From Caulobacterales bacterium (GTDB lineage: Bacteria; Pseudomonadota; Alphaproteobacteria; Caulobacterales; Caulobacteraceae): a DNA stretch of 39,381 nt. The notes beneath the pieces were generated by a model. It did not search any database and was not told where the DNA came from. It was given only the letters and a program-made list of their open reading frames with translations. This document shows, piece after piece, positions 1 to 8,660 of the stretch. Location: positions 1-39,381 of the forward strand of contig JAFLCT010000012.1 in NCBI GenBank assembly GCA_017302335.1. Direction: 5' to 3'. Positions within the stretch are counted from its first letter, which is position 1. Every line of letters starts with the position of its first letter. A program made the position numbers and the translations under genes.

Positions 1-1154
1 ATGCGGCGGCCCTGGCCAAGGCCGGGCGCGCGGGCGTCACGGCCGAGGCGCCGCGCGCCACCAATCAGAAGCTCTATGACGAGGTCGATCCGCTGGCCGC
101 CCCGGCCTTCGCCGACAAGATCGCCCTGCTGTCGGAAATGGACGCCTGGGCGCGCGCTCGCGATCCGCGCGTGGTCCAGGTCTCGGCCTCCCTGGTCGGC
201 GAACGCCGCGCCATCGAGATCCTGCGCGCCGACGGACGGCTGGTGCGCGACATCCGCCCCCTGGTCCGGCTGAACGTCTCGGTCACGGTCGAGAAGGATG
301 GCCGACGTGAAACCGCCTCGGCGGGCGCAGGCGGACGAGCGGGCTTCGAAACCTGGATCGCGCCCGACCGCTGGCAGGGCCAGATCGACGAGGCCCTGCG
401 TCAGGCCCTGGTCAACCTGGACGCCGTCGACTGCCCGGCGGGCGAGATGGAGGTGGTGCTGGGCGCCGGCTGGCCCGGCGTGTTGCTGCACGAGGCGGTC
501 GGCCACGGCTTCGAGGGCGACTTCCACCGCAAAGGCAGCTCGGTCTTCAACGGCATGATGGGCAAGCGCGTGGCGGCGCCGGGCGTCACCGTGGTCGATG
601 ACGGCTCCATCGCCGGGCGCCGCGGCTCCCTGTCCATCGACGACGAAGGCACGCCGACCTCGCGCACCGTCCTGATCGAGGACGGGATCATGGTCGGGTT
701 GATGCACGACCGGCTTTCGGCGCGCCAACTGGGCGCGGCGGCCACCGGCAACGGACGACGCCAGTCCTTCGCCCATATGCCGATGCCGCGCATGACCAAC
801 ACCTTCATGGAGGGCGGGCGCGACAGCCGGGCCGACATGATCGCCTCGACCAAGCGCGGTCTCTACGCCGCCAATTTCGGCGGCGGACAGGTGGACATCA
901 CCAACGGCAAATTCGTCTTCCAGTGCACCGAGGCCTATCTGATCGAAGACGGTCGCATCACCGCCCCCGTGCGCGGCGCCACCTTGATCGGCGACGGGGC
1001 CACCGCCTTGCAGAACATCACCATGATCGGCGACGACTTCGCCTTCGATCCCGGCGTCGGCGTCTGCGGCAAGGCGGGCCAGGGCGTGCCGGTCGGCATC
1101 GGCCAGCCGTCCTTGAAGATCGGCGGCCTGACTGTCGGCGGCACCGCCGTTTAA
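1..1154 (+). CDS. tldD: TldD, metalloprotease subunit (5' end missing)
   Basis: The reading frame is open from the first bases, with codons starting at position 3, so the gene begins before the window. About 383 codons are present, and TldD proteins are usually near 475 residues, so roughly the first 90 residues are missing. The segment HEAVGH at about 490-510 is the HExxxH zinc motif of the TldD/PmbA family, and the following GMMGKRVAAPGVTVVDDG stretch is also typical of TldD. TldD pairs with TldE (PmbA) to form a cytosolic metallopeptidase that degrades unfolded peptides and, in some bacteria, matures peptide antibiotics or helps degrade CcdA. No tldE is visible here. The stop codon overlaps the stop of the convergent gene within the bases TTAA at 1151-1154. 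Family assignment is firm; the physiological substrate is unknown. Confidence 0.95.
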   Translation, partial: AAALAKAGRAGVTAEAPRATNQKLYDEVDPLAAPAFADKIALLSEMDAWARARDPRVVQVSASLVGERRAIEILRADGRLVRDIRPLVRLNVSVTVEKDGRRETASAGAGGRAGFETWIAPDRWQGQIDEALRQALVNLDAVDCPAGEMEVVLGAGWPGVLLHEAVGHGFEGDFHRKGSSVFNGMMGKRVAAPGVTVVDDGSIAGRRGSLSIDDEGTPTSRTVLIEDGIMVGLMHDRLSARQLGAAATGNGRRQSFAHMPMPRMTNTFMEGGRDSRADMIASTKRGLYAANFGGGQVDITNGKFVFQCTEAYLIEDGRITAPVRGATLIGDGATALQNITMIGDDFAFDPGVGVCGKAGQGVPVGIGQPSLKIGGLTVGGTAV

Positions 1155-2122
1155 GGCTCGGCCTTCCAGGCCGGACCGACGATCTCGAACCCGGCGGCGT
1201 CCAGTCGGTCCAGCACCCCGCCCGGTTCGGCCAGCATCCGCAACGGCGCGACCGCCAGGGTCACGCCCGTTTCGTGCAACGCCCCGTCGATCGCCTCGAC
1301 CCACAGGCCGTTCAACTGCGGTCCGATCGCCGGGTCGCCGTAGGGCCAGCACTGGAACAAGGCCCGGTCCAACGGCGAGGCCACGACCTCGGCCACCCGC
1401 CAGCGCCGCCAGGCCTCGGCCCGCGCCCGGAAGCCGTCGGGTCCCGCCTCGGCCGCCGCGATGGCGGCGCGGATGCAGGGGGCATAGGCTTGGGGCGGTT
1501 GGGAGATCAGCGATTCGATGATCTCGTCGCCGCGCACGAAGCCGACCGACCGGACGGAAATACGGGCCTTGCGCGCCGCCCGCCGCACCGCATCGCCCGC
1601 CAACCGATCCCCGCGCCGATAGCCCGCCCGATCCCGCAGCAGATCGAAACTCAACATCACCGGGCTGCTGCGCCGCCAGGTCTCGTTGCGTTCGTCGGCC
1701 ATGACGGTCTCAAGCCGCGCATTCCAGTCCGCACCCAGATAATCGACGTGATCGAGGCCTTCGGGCAGGGCGCCGATCGTACGGATGCGCCAGATCAGCC
1801 GCAGAAGATCGCTGCCCGAAACGCGCCCGACCGGCGGCGTCATCACCCGCTGCACGCGGGCCGTCGCCGCCTCCAGGGCGTCGGGCCGCCAGTCCAGATC
1901 GTCGGGCGTCCCGATCAAGTCGCCGACCAGGATCAAGGTCGAGCCGTCGCGCGTGATCTCCCACATCGGCGCGCCCGACCGTCGCGCCGTGACGACCACG
2001 TCTTCGACCGCGTTCGCTGCGGATGCAGCCTCAGGTCCGGGTGTCTGGGCGAACGTCGGCGAAGGTCCAAGAAGAACCGCCAAGAGTATCGCCGCCGCAA
2101 TCGTCTTCATGTTTGTCGGCAT
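1151..2122 (-). CDS. TraB/GumN-family secreted protein, degenerate motif
   Basis: This 323-residue protein starts with a hydrophobic signal peptide (MKTIAAAILLAVLLG, cleaved near TFAQ), so it is probably periplasmic. The following VVVTARRSGAPMWEI and ILVGDLIGTP segments look like the N-terminal core of TraB/GumN proteins. The usual GxxH motif (as in LGSxH) reads VGDLIGTP here, so the expected His is absent and catalytic activity is doubtful. I chose the ATG at 2122; an internal ATG at 2110 would start directly with the signal peptide, and neither has a strong ribosome site. The gene is convergent with tldD, sharing a TTAA at the stops, and diverges from the receptor gene at 2281, so both promoters must lie in 2123-2280. 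The family's function in Caulobacterales is not established. Confidence 0.7.
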   Translation of the reverse strand: MPTNMKTIAAAILLAVLLGPSPTFAQTPGPEAASAANAVEDVVVTARRSGAPMWEITRDGSTLILVGDLIGTPDDLDWRPDALEAATARVQRVMTPPVGRVSGSDLLRLIWRIRTIGALPEGLDHVDYLGADWNARLETVMADERNETWRRSSPVMLSFDLLRDRAGYRRGDRLAGDAVRRAARKARISVRSVGFVRGDEIIESLISQPPQAYAPCIRAAIAAAEAGPDGFRARAEAWRRWRVAEVVASPLDRALFQCWPYGDPAIGPQLNGLWVEAIDGALHETGVTLAVAPLRMLAEPGGVLDRLDAAGFEIVGPAWKAEP

Positions 2123-2202
2123 ATTTCACAATGAGCCAAGATTTGCGGCTGAACCTAGGCCAAAACCATCGACGACATTACAAGCGTTTCAATATCTGAC
2201 TG

Positions 2203-2231
2203 AAATTTAATGCATCTGTCTCGATTGTAAC
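2203..2231 (+). promoter_or_regulatory. Promoter-like element shared by the two receptor genes (copy 1)
   Basis: AAATTTAA at 2203-2210 is followed after exactly 14 bases by TTGTAAC at 2225-2231. The same arrangement occurs at 4371-4398 before the downstream paralog. TTGTAAC begins 56 bases before the start codon here and 59 before the other, while the 14-base spacers themselves differ. The match suggests a conserved promoter or regulator site; which sigma factor or regulator is involved cannot be told from sequence. Confidence 0.45.
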
Positions 2232-2247
2232 GGGACTCTTTTCCCGT
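2230..2247 (+). promoter_or_regulatory. Hairpin in leader of first receptor gene
   Basis: ACGGGA (2230-2235) and TCCCGT (2242-2247) form a perfect 6-bp stem with a 6-base loop. It lies between the shared TTGTAAC element and the ribosome site (GAGGGAAG, about 2269-2276) of the receptor gene. A second short inverted repeat, TGGCG (2247-2251) with CGCCA (2263-2267), follows directly. They may shape the 5' leader, but no known riboswitch is recognised. Confidence 0.3.
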
Positions 2248-2280
2248 GGCGCCGCCTTCTGACGCCAAGAGGGAAGTTAC

Positions 2281-4329
2281 ATGAATCGAATGACCGTCGC
2301 CGCGAGCGCCGCCGCCTTGGCCTTCGTCGCTTGTTCCGCACAGGCCCAGACCGCGCCCAGGCCGTCCTCCGCCGCGCCGGTCGAGGACGCGGACCAACGG
2401 GGCGTTCTGATCTTCCGCCCCGACTTCTTCGCCGACCAGCGGCCGAACACGGCGCTGGACATGGTCAACCGCGTGCCCGGCTTCAGCACAAGCGACGGCG
2501 ACGGCGCCCGGGGTTTCGAAGGCGCGGTCGGCAACATCCTGATCAACGGCGCCCGCCCGGCGTCCAAGAACGACACCGGCACCTCGGTCCTGTCACGCAC
2601 GCCGGCGACCCAGGTCGAACGCATCGAGCTGATCCGCGGCGGCGCGCCCGGCATCGATATGCAGGGTTTCTCCGAGGTGGTGAACGTCATCACCCGGCGC
2701 GAGGACATCCGCCAGTCGGTCCTGACGGTGACGCAAAGCCTGTTCAACGGCGGTCCCGACGTCTTCGGCGCCAACTATCAGTTCACGGCCCGCAGCGGCG
2801 AACGCTCCTGGGGTTTCGTCCTCAGCGACAACATCAGCACCAGCGACGGCAACGGCGTCGGCCGCGTGGTGCGCGTCGGGCCGGGCGGAACGGTCCTGCG
2901 CGACGAGGCACTGCGCACCGAAGGCTACGGCGGCGGCAACGGTCTGCGCGGCAACTATGCGGCGCCCTTCATGGGCGGCAAGATCGACCTGACCGCCCGC
3001 ATCGGCGTGTCCGACTGGCGCGGCGCCTCGGTTCAGACCGCGCCGACCGTCCTGCGCGACAGCGCGAATTTCAACGACAGCCTCAACGGCGAACTGGGCG
3101 TGGTCTTCACTCGCCCCCTGGCCGACAAACTGTCGCTGGAGAGCCGCTTCATCCACACCGTGTCCGACTTCGAGAACCGTTCGACATCCAACGGCTTCGT
3201 CGGAGCGGTCGTCAGCGACGACATGGTCTTCGAATCGACCGGTCTTCAGTCCGAGACCATCCTGCGCGGCCTGTTGCGCTGGGAACGGTCGCCCGCCCTG
3301 ACGCTCGAAGGCGGCGGCGAGGTGGCCTACAATCTGCTGGACACCGAACAGGCCTTCACCGTCAACGGCGCCCATGTGCCCCTGCCCTCGGCCAGCGTGA
3401 AGGTGGAGGAGACGCGCGGCGAGGCGTTCGGCCGCGGCGCCTGGCGCGTTCGCCCCAATCTGACGCTGGAAGGCGGTCTGCGGCTGGAGGCGTCGACCAT
3501 CAGCCAGTCCGGCGACGCCCGTCAGGAGAAGAGCTTCTTCTTCGCCAAGCCGCGTTTCCAGGCCACCTGGACGCCAATGCCCGGCCATCAACTGCGTGTC
3601 CGCGTCGAGCGCGAGGTCGGCCAGCTCGATTTCGACGACTTCGCCGCCTCGGCCGAACTGGACAGCGACACCGTGTTCGGCGGCAATGTCGACCTGGAGC
3701 CGGAATCCCGCTGGATCGGCGAAGTCGTCTATGAGCGCCGTTTCTGGGGCGACGGCGTGGTCAGCCTGGGCTACCGCCGCGACGCGGTCAGCGACTACAT
3801 CGACGTCATCCCGCTGCGGAACGGCCTGTCGGCGGTCGGCAACATCGGCGACGGCTGGTACGAGCAGATCGCGTTGAACGTCGTCCTGCCCATGGACCGC
3901 TTCGGCTTCACCGGCGGGCGTTTCACCTTCCGCAACAACTGGATCGACACCGAGGTCACCGACCCGACGACCGGCCGGAAGCGCAGCGTCTCCAACCTGC
4001 GCGAGAGCCAGCCCAATTTCGGGATCAGCCAGGACATCGCCGCCTGGAAGATCCAGTGGGGCGTCACCACCCTGACCCGTCTGGGCCAGACCACCTACAA
4101 TCCCGATTTCACCGCCCGCTGGCGCGCCGGCAGCGACTATCTGCAAGCCTATGTCGAGTACAAGCCGACCCCGACCCTGTCGGTTCGGGCGCAACTGACC
4201 GACTGGGACGACTTCGTCTTCGTGCGCACGGCCTACGCCGACCGCGTCACGCGCCCGGTCGCCTATGTCGAGACCCGCACCATCAACCCCCGGACCTTCT
4301 GGAATTTCCAGATCCGCAAAACCTTCTGA
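2281..4329 (+). CDS. TonB-dependent receptor-type outer-membrane protein (paralog 1)
   Basis: This 682-residue protein has a Sec signal peptide, cleaved after about residue 22 (SAQA/QTAP). A plug domain spans roughly residues 40-140, with the landmarks DMVNRVPGF, NILINGARP and RIELIRGGAPGIDMQG, followed by an amphipathic beta-barrel that ends in a C-terminal Phe (NFQIRKTF), as outer-membrane barrels do. No clear TonB box (xxVVVT) is seen after the signal peptide; the segment RGVLIFRPDFF lies where it would be. A GAGGGAAG ribosome site precedes the ATG by five bases. The next gene is a same-strand paralog with many shared segments (GGGEVAYN, LPSASVKVEE, EREVGQLDF). The protein probably imports or binds an unknown ligand, and nothing nearby names a substrate. 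Receptor-fold confidence is high; energy coupling to TonB is inferred. Confidence 0.85.
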   Translation: MNRMTVAASAAALAFVACSAQAQTAPRPSSAAPVEDADQRGVLIFRPDFFADQRPNTALDMVNRVPGFSTSDGDGARGFEGAVGNILINGARPASKNDTGTSVLSRTPATQVERIELIRGGAPGIDMQGFSEVVNVITRREDIRQSVLTVTQSLFNGGPDVFGANYQFTARSGERSWGFVLSDNISTSDGNGVGRVVRVGPGGTVLRDEALRTEGYGGGNGLRGNYAAPFMGGKIDLTARIGVSDWRGASVQTAPTVLRDSANFNDSLNGELGVVFTRPLADKLSLESRFIHTVSDFENRSTSNGFVGAVVSDDMVFESTGLQSETILRGLLRWERSPALTLEGGGEVAYNLLDTEQAFTVNGAHVPLPSASVKVEETRGEAFGRGAWRVRPNLTLEGGLRLEASTISQSGDARQEKSFFFAKPRFQATWTPMPGHQLRVRVEREVGQLDFDDFAASAELDSDTVFGGNVDLEPESRWIGEVVYERRFWGDGVVSLGYRRDAVSDYIDVIPLRNGLSAVGNIGDGWYEQIALNVVLPMDRFGFTGGRFTFRNNWIDTEVTDPTTGRKRSVSNLRESQPNFGISQDIAAWKIQWGVTTLTRLGQTTYNPDFTARWRAGSDYLQAYVEYKPTPTLSVRAQLTDWDDFVFVRTAYADRVTRPVAYVETRTINPRTFWNFQIRKTF

Positions 4330-4370
4330 GCCAAGACTTTCCGACCAAGGAAGACCGCAGACCTATCCGT

Positions 4371-4398
4371 AAATTAACCCACCTTTCCGCGTTGTAAC
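4371..4398 (+). promoter_or_regulatory. Promoter-like element shared by the two receptor genes (copy 2)
   Basis: AAATTAA at 4371-4377, then 14 bases, then TTGTAAC at 4392-4398, matching the arrangement at 2203-2231. The spacer sequence differs, so the two flanks look conserved in their own right. It implies that the second receptor gene has its own promoter and is not merely read through from the first. Confidence 0.45.
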
Positions 4399-4450
4399 TG
4401 GAGCCTGCCCGAGACCGACAGCATGGTCGGCCGCAGGGAGGATCACCATC

Positions 4451-6496
4451 ATGCGCAAGGCCTTGTGGCTGTGCGGCGCCGCCGCCGTTTTCGTCGCACA
4501 CCCCGTCTTGGCCCAGACCGCGCCCGCCCCTACGGCGGCGGTCGATGCGGGCCAGCAGGGCGTGCTGGTGTTCGAACCCGCCTTCTTCGCCGAGGCCCGG
4601 CCCGACACGGTCCTGGATATGCTGGCGCGTCTGCCCGGCTTCAATCTGGAGTCCGGCGACAGCGACACGCGCGGTTATGCGGGCGCGGGCGGCAACGTCC
4701 TGGTCGACGGCCAGCGCCCGGCCATCAAGTCCGAAGGCCTGGACCAGTATCTGCGCCGCATCTCGGCCGCCTCGGTCGAGCGCATCGAACTGATCCGGGG
4801 CGGCGCGCCGGGCGTGGATATGCAGGGCCGGTCGGTTGTCGCCAACATCATCGTGCGCCGTACGGTGACGACCCAGCGGGTGATCGAGTTCAACCCCTAT
4901 TTCTATCCCACCGGCTATATCGGGCCGATGATCCGCGCCTCCTATTCCCGGCGCGAGGGTCAGTCGCAGGAAGAGATCGCCTTCAGCGCCACCTCGGACC
5001 AGCGCATCGACCTGGCCGGTGACGGTTACCGTCGTCGCTATGACGCCAACGGCAATCTGATCCAGGACGCGCAACTGGATCTGCACGACCTGTTCCGCAA
5101 TGTGAACCTGGCCGGGGCCGTTCAGCGCCCGGTTCACGGCGGCCTGCTGCGGGTCAACGGTCTGCTCAACTACGACATGGGCCGTATCACCCAGGCGCTG
5201 GCCGTCGTGGCGGGCGCGGGCCAGAACGAGCGTAGTCAGCAAGAGTTCGAAGGCGTCAACGGCGAGGTCGGCCTGCGCTGGACCCGCCCTCTGAGCGACC
5301 GCACCGAGCTGGAGCTGACGGGGCTTCAACGCCTGTCCAAGGGCGACTTCGCCGCGCCCTTCTCACGCGGCGGCTTCAACTCGGTCTTCACCTCGAACGA
5401 TACGGCGGGCGAAAGCATCGTGCGCGGCCTGACCCGTTACCGGCCCAACGACCGCTGGGCCTTCGAGGGCGGCGGCGAGGTCGCCTACAACTTCCTGGAC
5501 GGGACCACGACCTATGCCGAGAACGGCGTGGCGATCACCCTGCCCTCGGCCTCCGTCAAGGTCGAAGAGTTGCGCGGCGAGGTCTTCGGCCAGGCGACCT
5601 GGCGGCCCGGCCCGCATCTGACGCTGGAAGGCGGTCTGCGCGTCGAGGTGTCCGAGATCAGCCAGTCCGGCGACATCGACCGCTCCAAATCCTTCACCTA
5701 CGCCAAACCGCGCCTGCAATTGACCTGGACGCCGGTCGCGGGCCACCAGTTGCGCCTGCGTTACGAACGCGAGGTGGGCCAGTTGGACTTCGGCGACTTC
5801 GTCGCCTCTTCAGAGGTGACGCTGGGCCAGGTGACGGCCGGCAACCCGGACCTGGTGCCCAACCAGACCGACACCTTCGAGGCCGTCTATGAACGCCGCT
5901 TCTGGAGCGAGGCGGTGTTGCAGTTGCAGGCGTCGCACAGCCAGGTGCGCGACTTTATCGGCATCATTCCGCTGGTCGGCGGCTTCGACGCCGTCGGCAA
6001 CATCGGCGACGGGTCCCAGGACCTGTTCCAGGCCCGCCTCACCCTGCCGCTGGACCGGCTGGGCGTCGCCAACGCCCGGTTTCAGGCGCGCGGCACCTGG
6101 ACCCGTTCGCGGATCACCGACCCCCTGACGGGCCAAGAAGTCGACTTCCCCGGCAGCGACGGCTTCGGCTGCGGCGTCAACTTCAACCACGACCTGGACG
6201 GCGGCCGTTGGAGCTACGGCTTCGACCACGGCTGCGACACCGACGCCGGTTACAACTACCGGACCCGCGAGCTGCGCTACAACCACTCGACGCCGTTCAT
6301 CACCCTGTACGGTCAGTGGAAGCCCGCCGACGACCTGACGGTGCGGCTGGAGGTCGGCAATGCGGGCGTGCGTGAACTGAGCCGCGAACGCTGGGTCTAT
6401 TCCGGCCCGCGCAACACCGCGCCCCTGGCCTTTTACGAACAACAGCAGACCAGCGCCTATCCCTGGTTCTTCCTGCAATTCCGCAAGACGCTGTAG
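4451..6496 (+). CDS. TonB-dependent receptor-type outer-membrane protein (paralog 2)
   Basis: A 681-residue outer-membrane receptor, nearly the same length as its upstream neighbour. The signal peptide ends near VLA/QTAP (residue 21). The plug contains DMLARLPGF, NVLVDGQRP and RIELIRGGAPGVDMQG. The barrel ends in FFLQFRKTL, with a terminal Leu in place of the more usual Phe. A GGGAGGATC ribosome site stands upstream of the ATG. Segments shared with paralog 1 are scattered over the whole length (LTLEGGLR, EISQSGD, GHQLRLR, YERRFW, VGNIGDG), which indicates a tandem duplication followed by strong divergence. A cysteine-containing stretch late in the barrel (GFGCGVNF and DHGCDTD) is absent from paralog 1 and could form an extracellular disulfide. 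The ligand is unknown. Confidence 0.85.
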   Translation: MRKALWLCGAAAVFVAHPVLAQTAPAPTAAVDAGQQGVLVFEPAFFAEARPDTVLDMLARLPGFNLESGDSDTRGYAGAGGNVLVDGQRPAIKSEGLDQYLRRISAASVERIELIRGGAPGVDMQGRSVVANIIVRRTVTTQRVIEFNPYFYPTGYIGPMIRASYSRREGQSQEEIAFSATSDQRIDLAGDGYRRRYDANGNLIQDAQLDLHDLFRNVNLAGAVQRPVHGGLLRVNGLLNYDMGRITQALAVVAGAGQNERSQQEFEGVNGEVGLRWTRPLSDRTELELTGLQRLSKGDFAAPFSRGGFNSVFTSNDTAGESIVRGLTRYRPNDRWAFEGGGEVAYNFLDGTTTYAENGVAITLPSASVKVEELRGEVFGQATWRPGPHLTLEGGLRVEVSEISQSGDIDRSKSFTYAKPRLQLTWTPVAGHQLRLRYEREVGQLDFGDFVASSEVTLGQVTAGNPDLVPNQTDTFEAVYERRFWSEAVLQLQASHSQVRDFIGIIPLVGGFDAVGNIGDGSQDLFQARLTLPLDRLGVANARFQARGTWTRSRITDPLTGQEVDFPGSDGFGCGVNFNHDLDGGRWSYGFDHGCDTDAGYNYRTRELRYNHSTPFITLYGQWKPADDLTVRLEVGNAGVRELSRERWVYSGPRNTAPLAFYEQQQTSAYPWFFLQFRKTL

Positions 6497-6619
6497 GCGG
6501 AGCGGCCCCCAGGCTCTGCGTCCTCGTTTCCCGCCGCATCTACGGACCTGACCCGAGGACGACGGCGGGCGGGAGTGAACGAAGCGCACGACCTCGCGCA
6601 TGGCGACGCCCCAAGCCAC

Positions 6620-6735
6620 GAGCGGTAGGGCTGCAAACCCGCCCTCAAGCAGCGAGCGACCGCGTCGTGAGCGATAGGGCCGCAAACCCGCCCTCAAGCA
6701 GCGAGCGACCGCGTCGTGAGCGTTAGGGCCGCAAA
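6620..6735. repeat. 49-bp tandem repeat, 2.4 copies
   Basis: Unit 1 is 6620-6668 and unit 2 is 6669-6717; they match at 47 of 49 positions. A third, truncated copy (GAGCGTTAGGGCCGCAAA) begins at 6718 and runs into the A-tract of the terminator. The repeat lies between the end of the second receptor gene and the POT transporter gene on the opposite strand. It resembles an intergenic interspersed repeat rather than a coding stretch. Its function is unknown. Confidence 0.85.
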
Positions 6736-6764
6736 AAAGAGCGGCGTCTCGATCGAGACGCCGC
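6731..6764 (-). terminator. Rho-independent terminator of the POT transporter gene
   Basis: Bases 6741-6764 form a perfect 24-base palindrome (GCGGCGTCTC, GATC centre, GAGACGCCGC). On the minus strand it is followed by TCTTTTTTGC. A GC-rich stem of at least 10 bp followed by a U-run is a textbook intrinsic terminator. It begins 27 bases past the stop codon of the transporter gene. Confidence 0.9.
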
Positions 6765-6791
6765 CCTCCTCCGTTCAGACCTCTGAAGAGA

Positions 6792-8660
6792 TCAGTGGTT
6801 CGAAGCGTCGTTGGCCCCGTGCGACCAGCCCTTGATCAGGAAGCTGACCAGGATGAAGGCCACGCCGATGCCGACGCCCCACCAGCCCAGCTTCGAGAAG
6901 CCGTCCAGCGAGGTCGCCAGAGCGCCCTGAGGGTCCAGAACCTGACCGCCGACCGTCTCGGTGCCCATCAGGCCGGCGATCTTGCCGCCGACGAACTGGG
7001 CGATGGACGAGGCCAGGAACCAGACGGCCATCATGAAGCTGACCACCGAAGGCAGCGACAGCTTGGTGATCTCCGACAGGCCCACGGGCGACAGGAACAG
7101 CTCGCCGGTGGTGTGCAGCAGATACAGCATGGCCAGGATCATCAGCGGCATCTGGAAGGCGGGGCTGACCATGCCGGAACCCGCCGCCCAGACCACGACC
7201 AGGAAGCCCAGACCGACCTGAACCAGGCCCAGTCCGAACTTCATCGTCGGGTTCGGGTCGCGCTTGCGCGCCGCCAGCCAGGCCCACATCGCCGCGAAGA
7301 TCGGGGCGAAGATCAGGATGAAGCCGGCGTTGAACGACTGCACCTGAGCGGCCGTGATGGTCGAGTTGACCCACAGTCCGGGGTTGGTGATTCCCGCCGC
7401 GGCCAGTTGTTCCGGCGTGCCGATGGTGACGCCGAGAAGCTGCACGGCCTGGGACGTGATGGACAGATCGACGTTGCGGTCCGCGAACAGGTTCAACGAG
7501 GTGCCGGCCTGTTCGAACAGGGTGAAGAAGACCACCGCGCCGAAGATCAGCACCAGGGCCAGCATCATCCGCTGACGCTGGACCCAGGTCTTGCAGACGA
7601 AGGCGATGATCCAGACGATCGCCGCCAGCGAAGCCAGGGTCGAGAAGCCCAGCACGGTGCCGACCAGGGCGTTGCGCTGCACCAGGAACCAGACGGCGCC
7701 CACGCCCAGAACGGCCAGGATATAGATCAGCCATTCACGGTTGATCGGCCCGAACACCGGACGCTTGATCAGTTCGGGATTGGGCGATTCACCCTTGCCC
7801 TCCAGCAGAGGCTTGCCCAGCACGAAGACGACCCAGCCCAGGGCCATGCCGACCCCAGCCAGGCCGAAACCGGCCCACCAGCCCACCGTCTGGCCCAGAA
7901 GACCGCACAGCACCGCGGCCCAGAACGAACCCAGGTTGATGCCGTAGTAATAGAGGGTGAAGCCCGAATCCCGGCGCGGATCGCCTTGAGGATACAGTTG
8001 GCCGACGATCGAGGAGATGTTCGGCTTCAGGAAGCCGACGCCCATGATGATCAGCGAGATGGCCAGATAGAAGATGTTGACGCCTTGGGTGTCGCGCGAC
8101 TGTTTCATCTCGTACTGGCCGGTCGGCAGAACGGCGGGCAGGGGCGAACCGGCGGGCAGGCCCTCGACGGCGATGCCGCCGCCTTCGGCCGGGCCGAAGC
8201 TGTAGTTCTGGCCGTTGACCACGATCGAAACCTCGCGGCCCGCGCCGCGGCCTTCCGAGGCGATCTCATAGGATTGACCGGCGTAGGTCAGGCTCTCGGT
8301 CGCCGGACGCCCCTCATAGGCCATCATGCCATGGCCCGCGACCAGCAGCAGGGCGCCGAAGGCGATGGCCTTGCGCGTGCCGATATAGCGGTCCGCCACG
8401 ATGCCGCCGATCAATGGCAGCAGATAGACCAGCGAGGTGTAGGACCCATAGGTCGAACTGGCCGTGGCGTCGTCGAACAGGAAATGTTGCGTCAGATAGA
8501 AGATCAGGATCCCGCGCATACCGTAATAGGAGAACCGCTCCCACATCTCGGCGAAGAACAGGATGATCAGACCCTTGGGGTGGTTCTTCAGGATCTGCAT
8601 CAGGACGGGCAGCCCCGTCACGAAGGTGACGATCAGCCCCAACAGGATGACGATATTCAT
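6792..8660 (-). CDS. POT/PTR-family proton-coupled di/tripeptide transporter
   Basis: The 622-residue inner-membrane protein carries the family signature EMWERFSYYG (ExxERFxYYG) in its first helices. The ExxER motif couples protons to peptide transport. About 14 hydrophobic segments are visible, as in bacterial POT carriers. A soluble glycine-rich insert of roughly 80 residues lies after the first helices (about 110-185, TESLTYAGQSYEI to GQYEMKQSRD), a feature of longer proteobacterial members. I start at the ATG at 8660 (MNIVILLGL) because it opens directly into the first membrane helix; the frame extends upstream to 8765 but encodes a non-hydrophobic, unlikely N-terminus. It stands alone as a single-gene unit with its own terminator at 6731-6764. 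The role is uptake of small peptides as carbon and nitrogen sources. Confidence 0.93.
   Translation of the reverse strand: MNIVILLGLIVTFVTGLPVLMQILKNHPKGLIILFFAEMWERFSYYGMRGILIFYLTQHFLFDDATASSTYGSYTSLVYLLPLIGGIVADRYIGTRKAIAFGALLLVAGHGMMAYEGRPATESLTYAGQSYEIASEGRGAGREVSIVVNGQNYSFGPAEGGGIAVEGLPAGSPLPAVLPTGQYEMKQSRDTQGVNIFYLAISLIIMGVGFLKPNISSIVGQLYPQGDPRRDSGFTLYYYGINLGSFWAAVLCGLLGQTVGWWAGFGLAGVGMALGWVVFVLGKPLLEGKGESPNPELIKRPVFGPINREWLIYILAVLGVGAVWFLVQRNALVGTVLGFSTLASLAAIVWIIAFVCKTWVQRQRMMLALVLIFGAVVFFTLFEQAGTSLNLFADRNVDLSITSQAVQLLGVTIGTPEQLAAAGITNPGLWVNSTITAAQVQSFNAGFILIFAPIFAAMWAWLAARKRDPNPTMKFGLGLVQVGLGFLVVVWAAGSGMVSPAFQMPLMILAMLYLLHTTGELFLSPVGLSEITKLSLPSVVSFMMAVWFLASSIAQFVGGKIAGLMGTETVGGQVLDPQGALATSLDGFSKLGWWGVGIGVAFILVSFLIKGWSHGANDASNH

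Noticed and set aside
2593..4194. A 533-codon minus-strand frame opposite the first receptor gene.
   Set aside because: Low-complexity antisense product; the plus strand encodes signal peptide, plug and barrel.
5810..6697. A minus-strand frame running from the 49-bp repeats into the second receptor gene.
   Set aside because: It is repeat-derived translation joined to antisense receptor sequence, a common source of false proteins.
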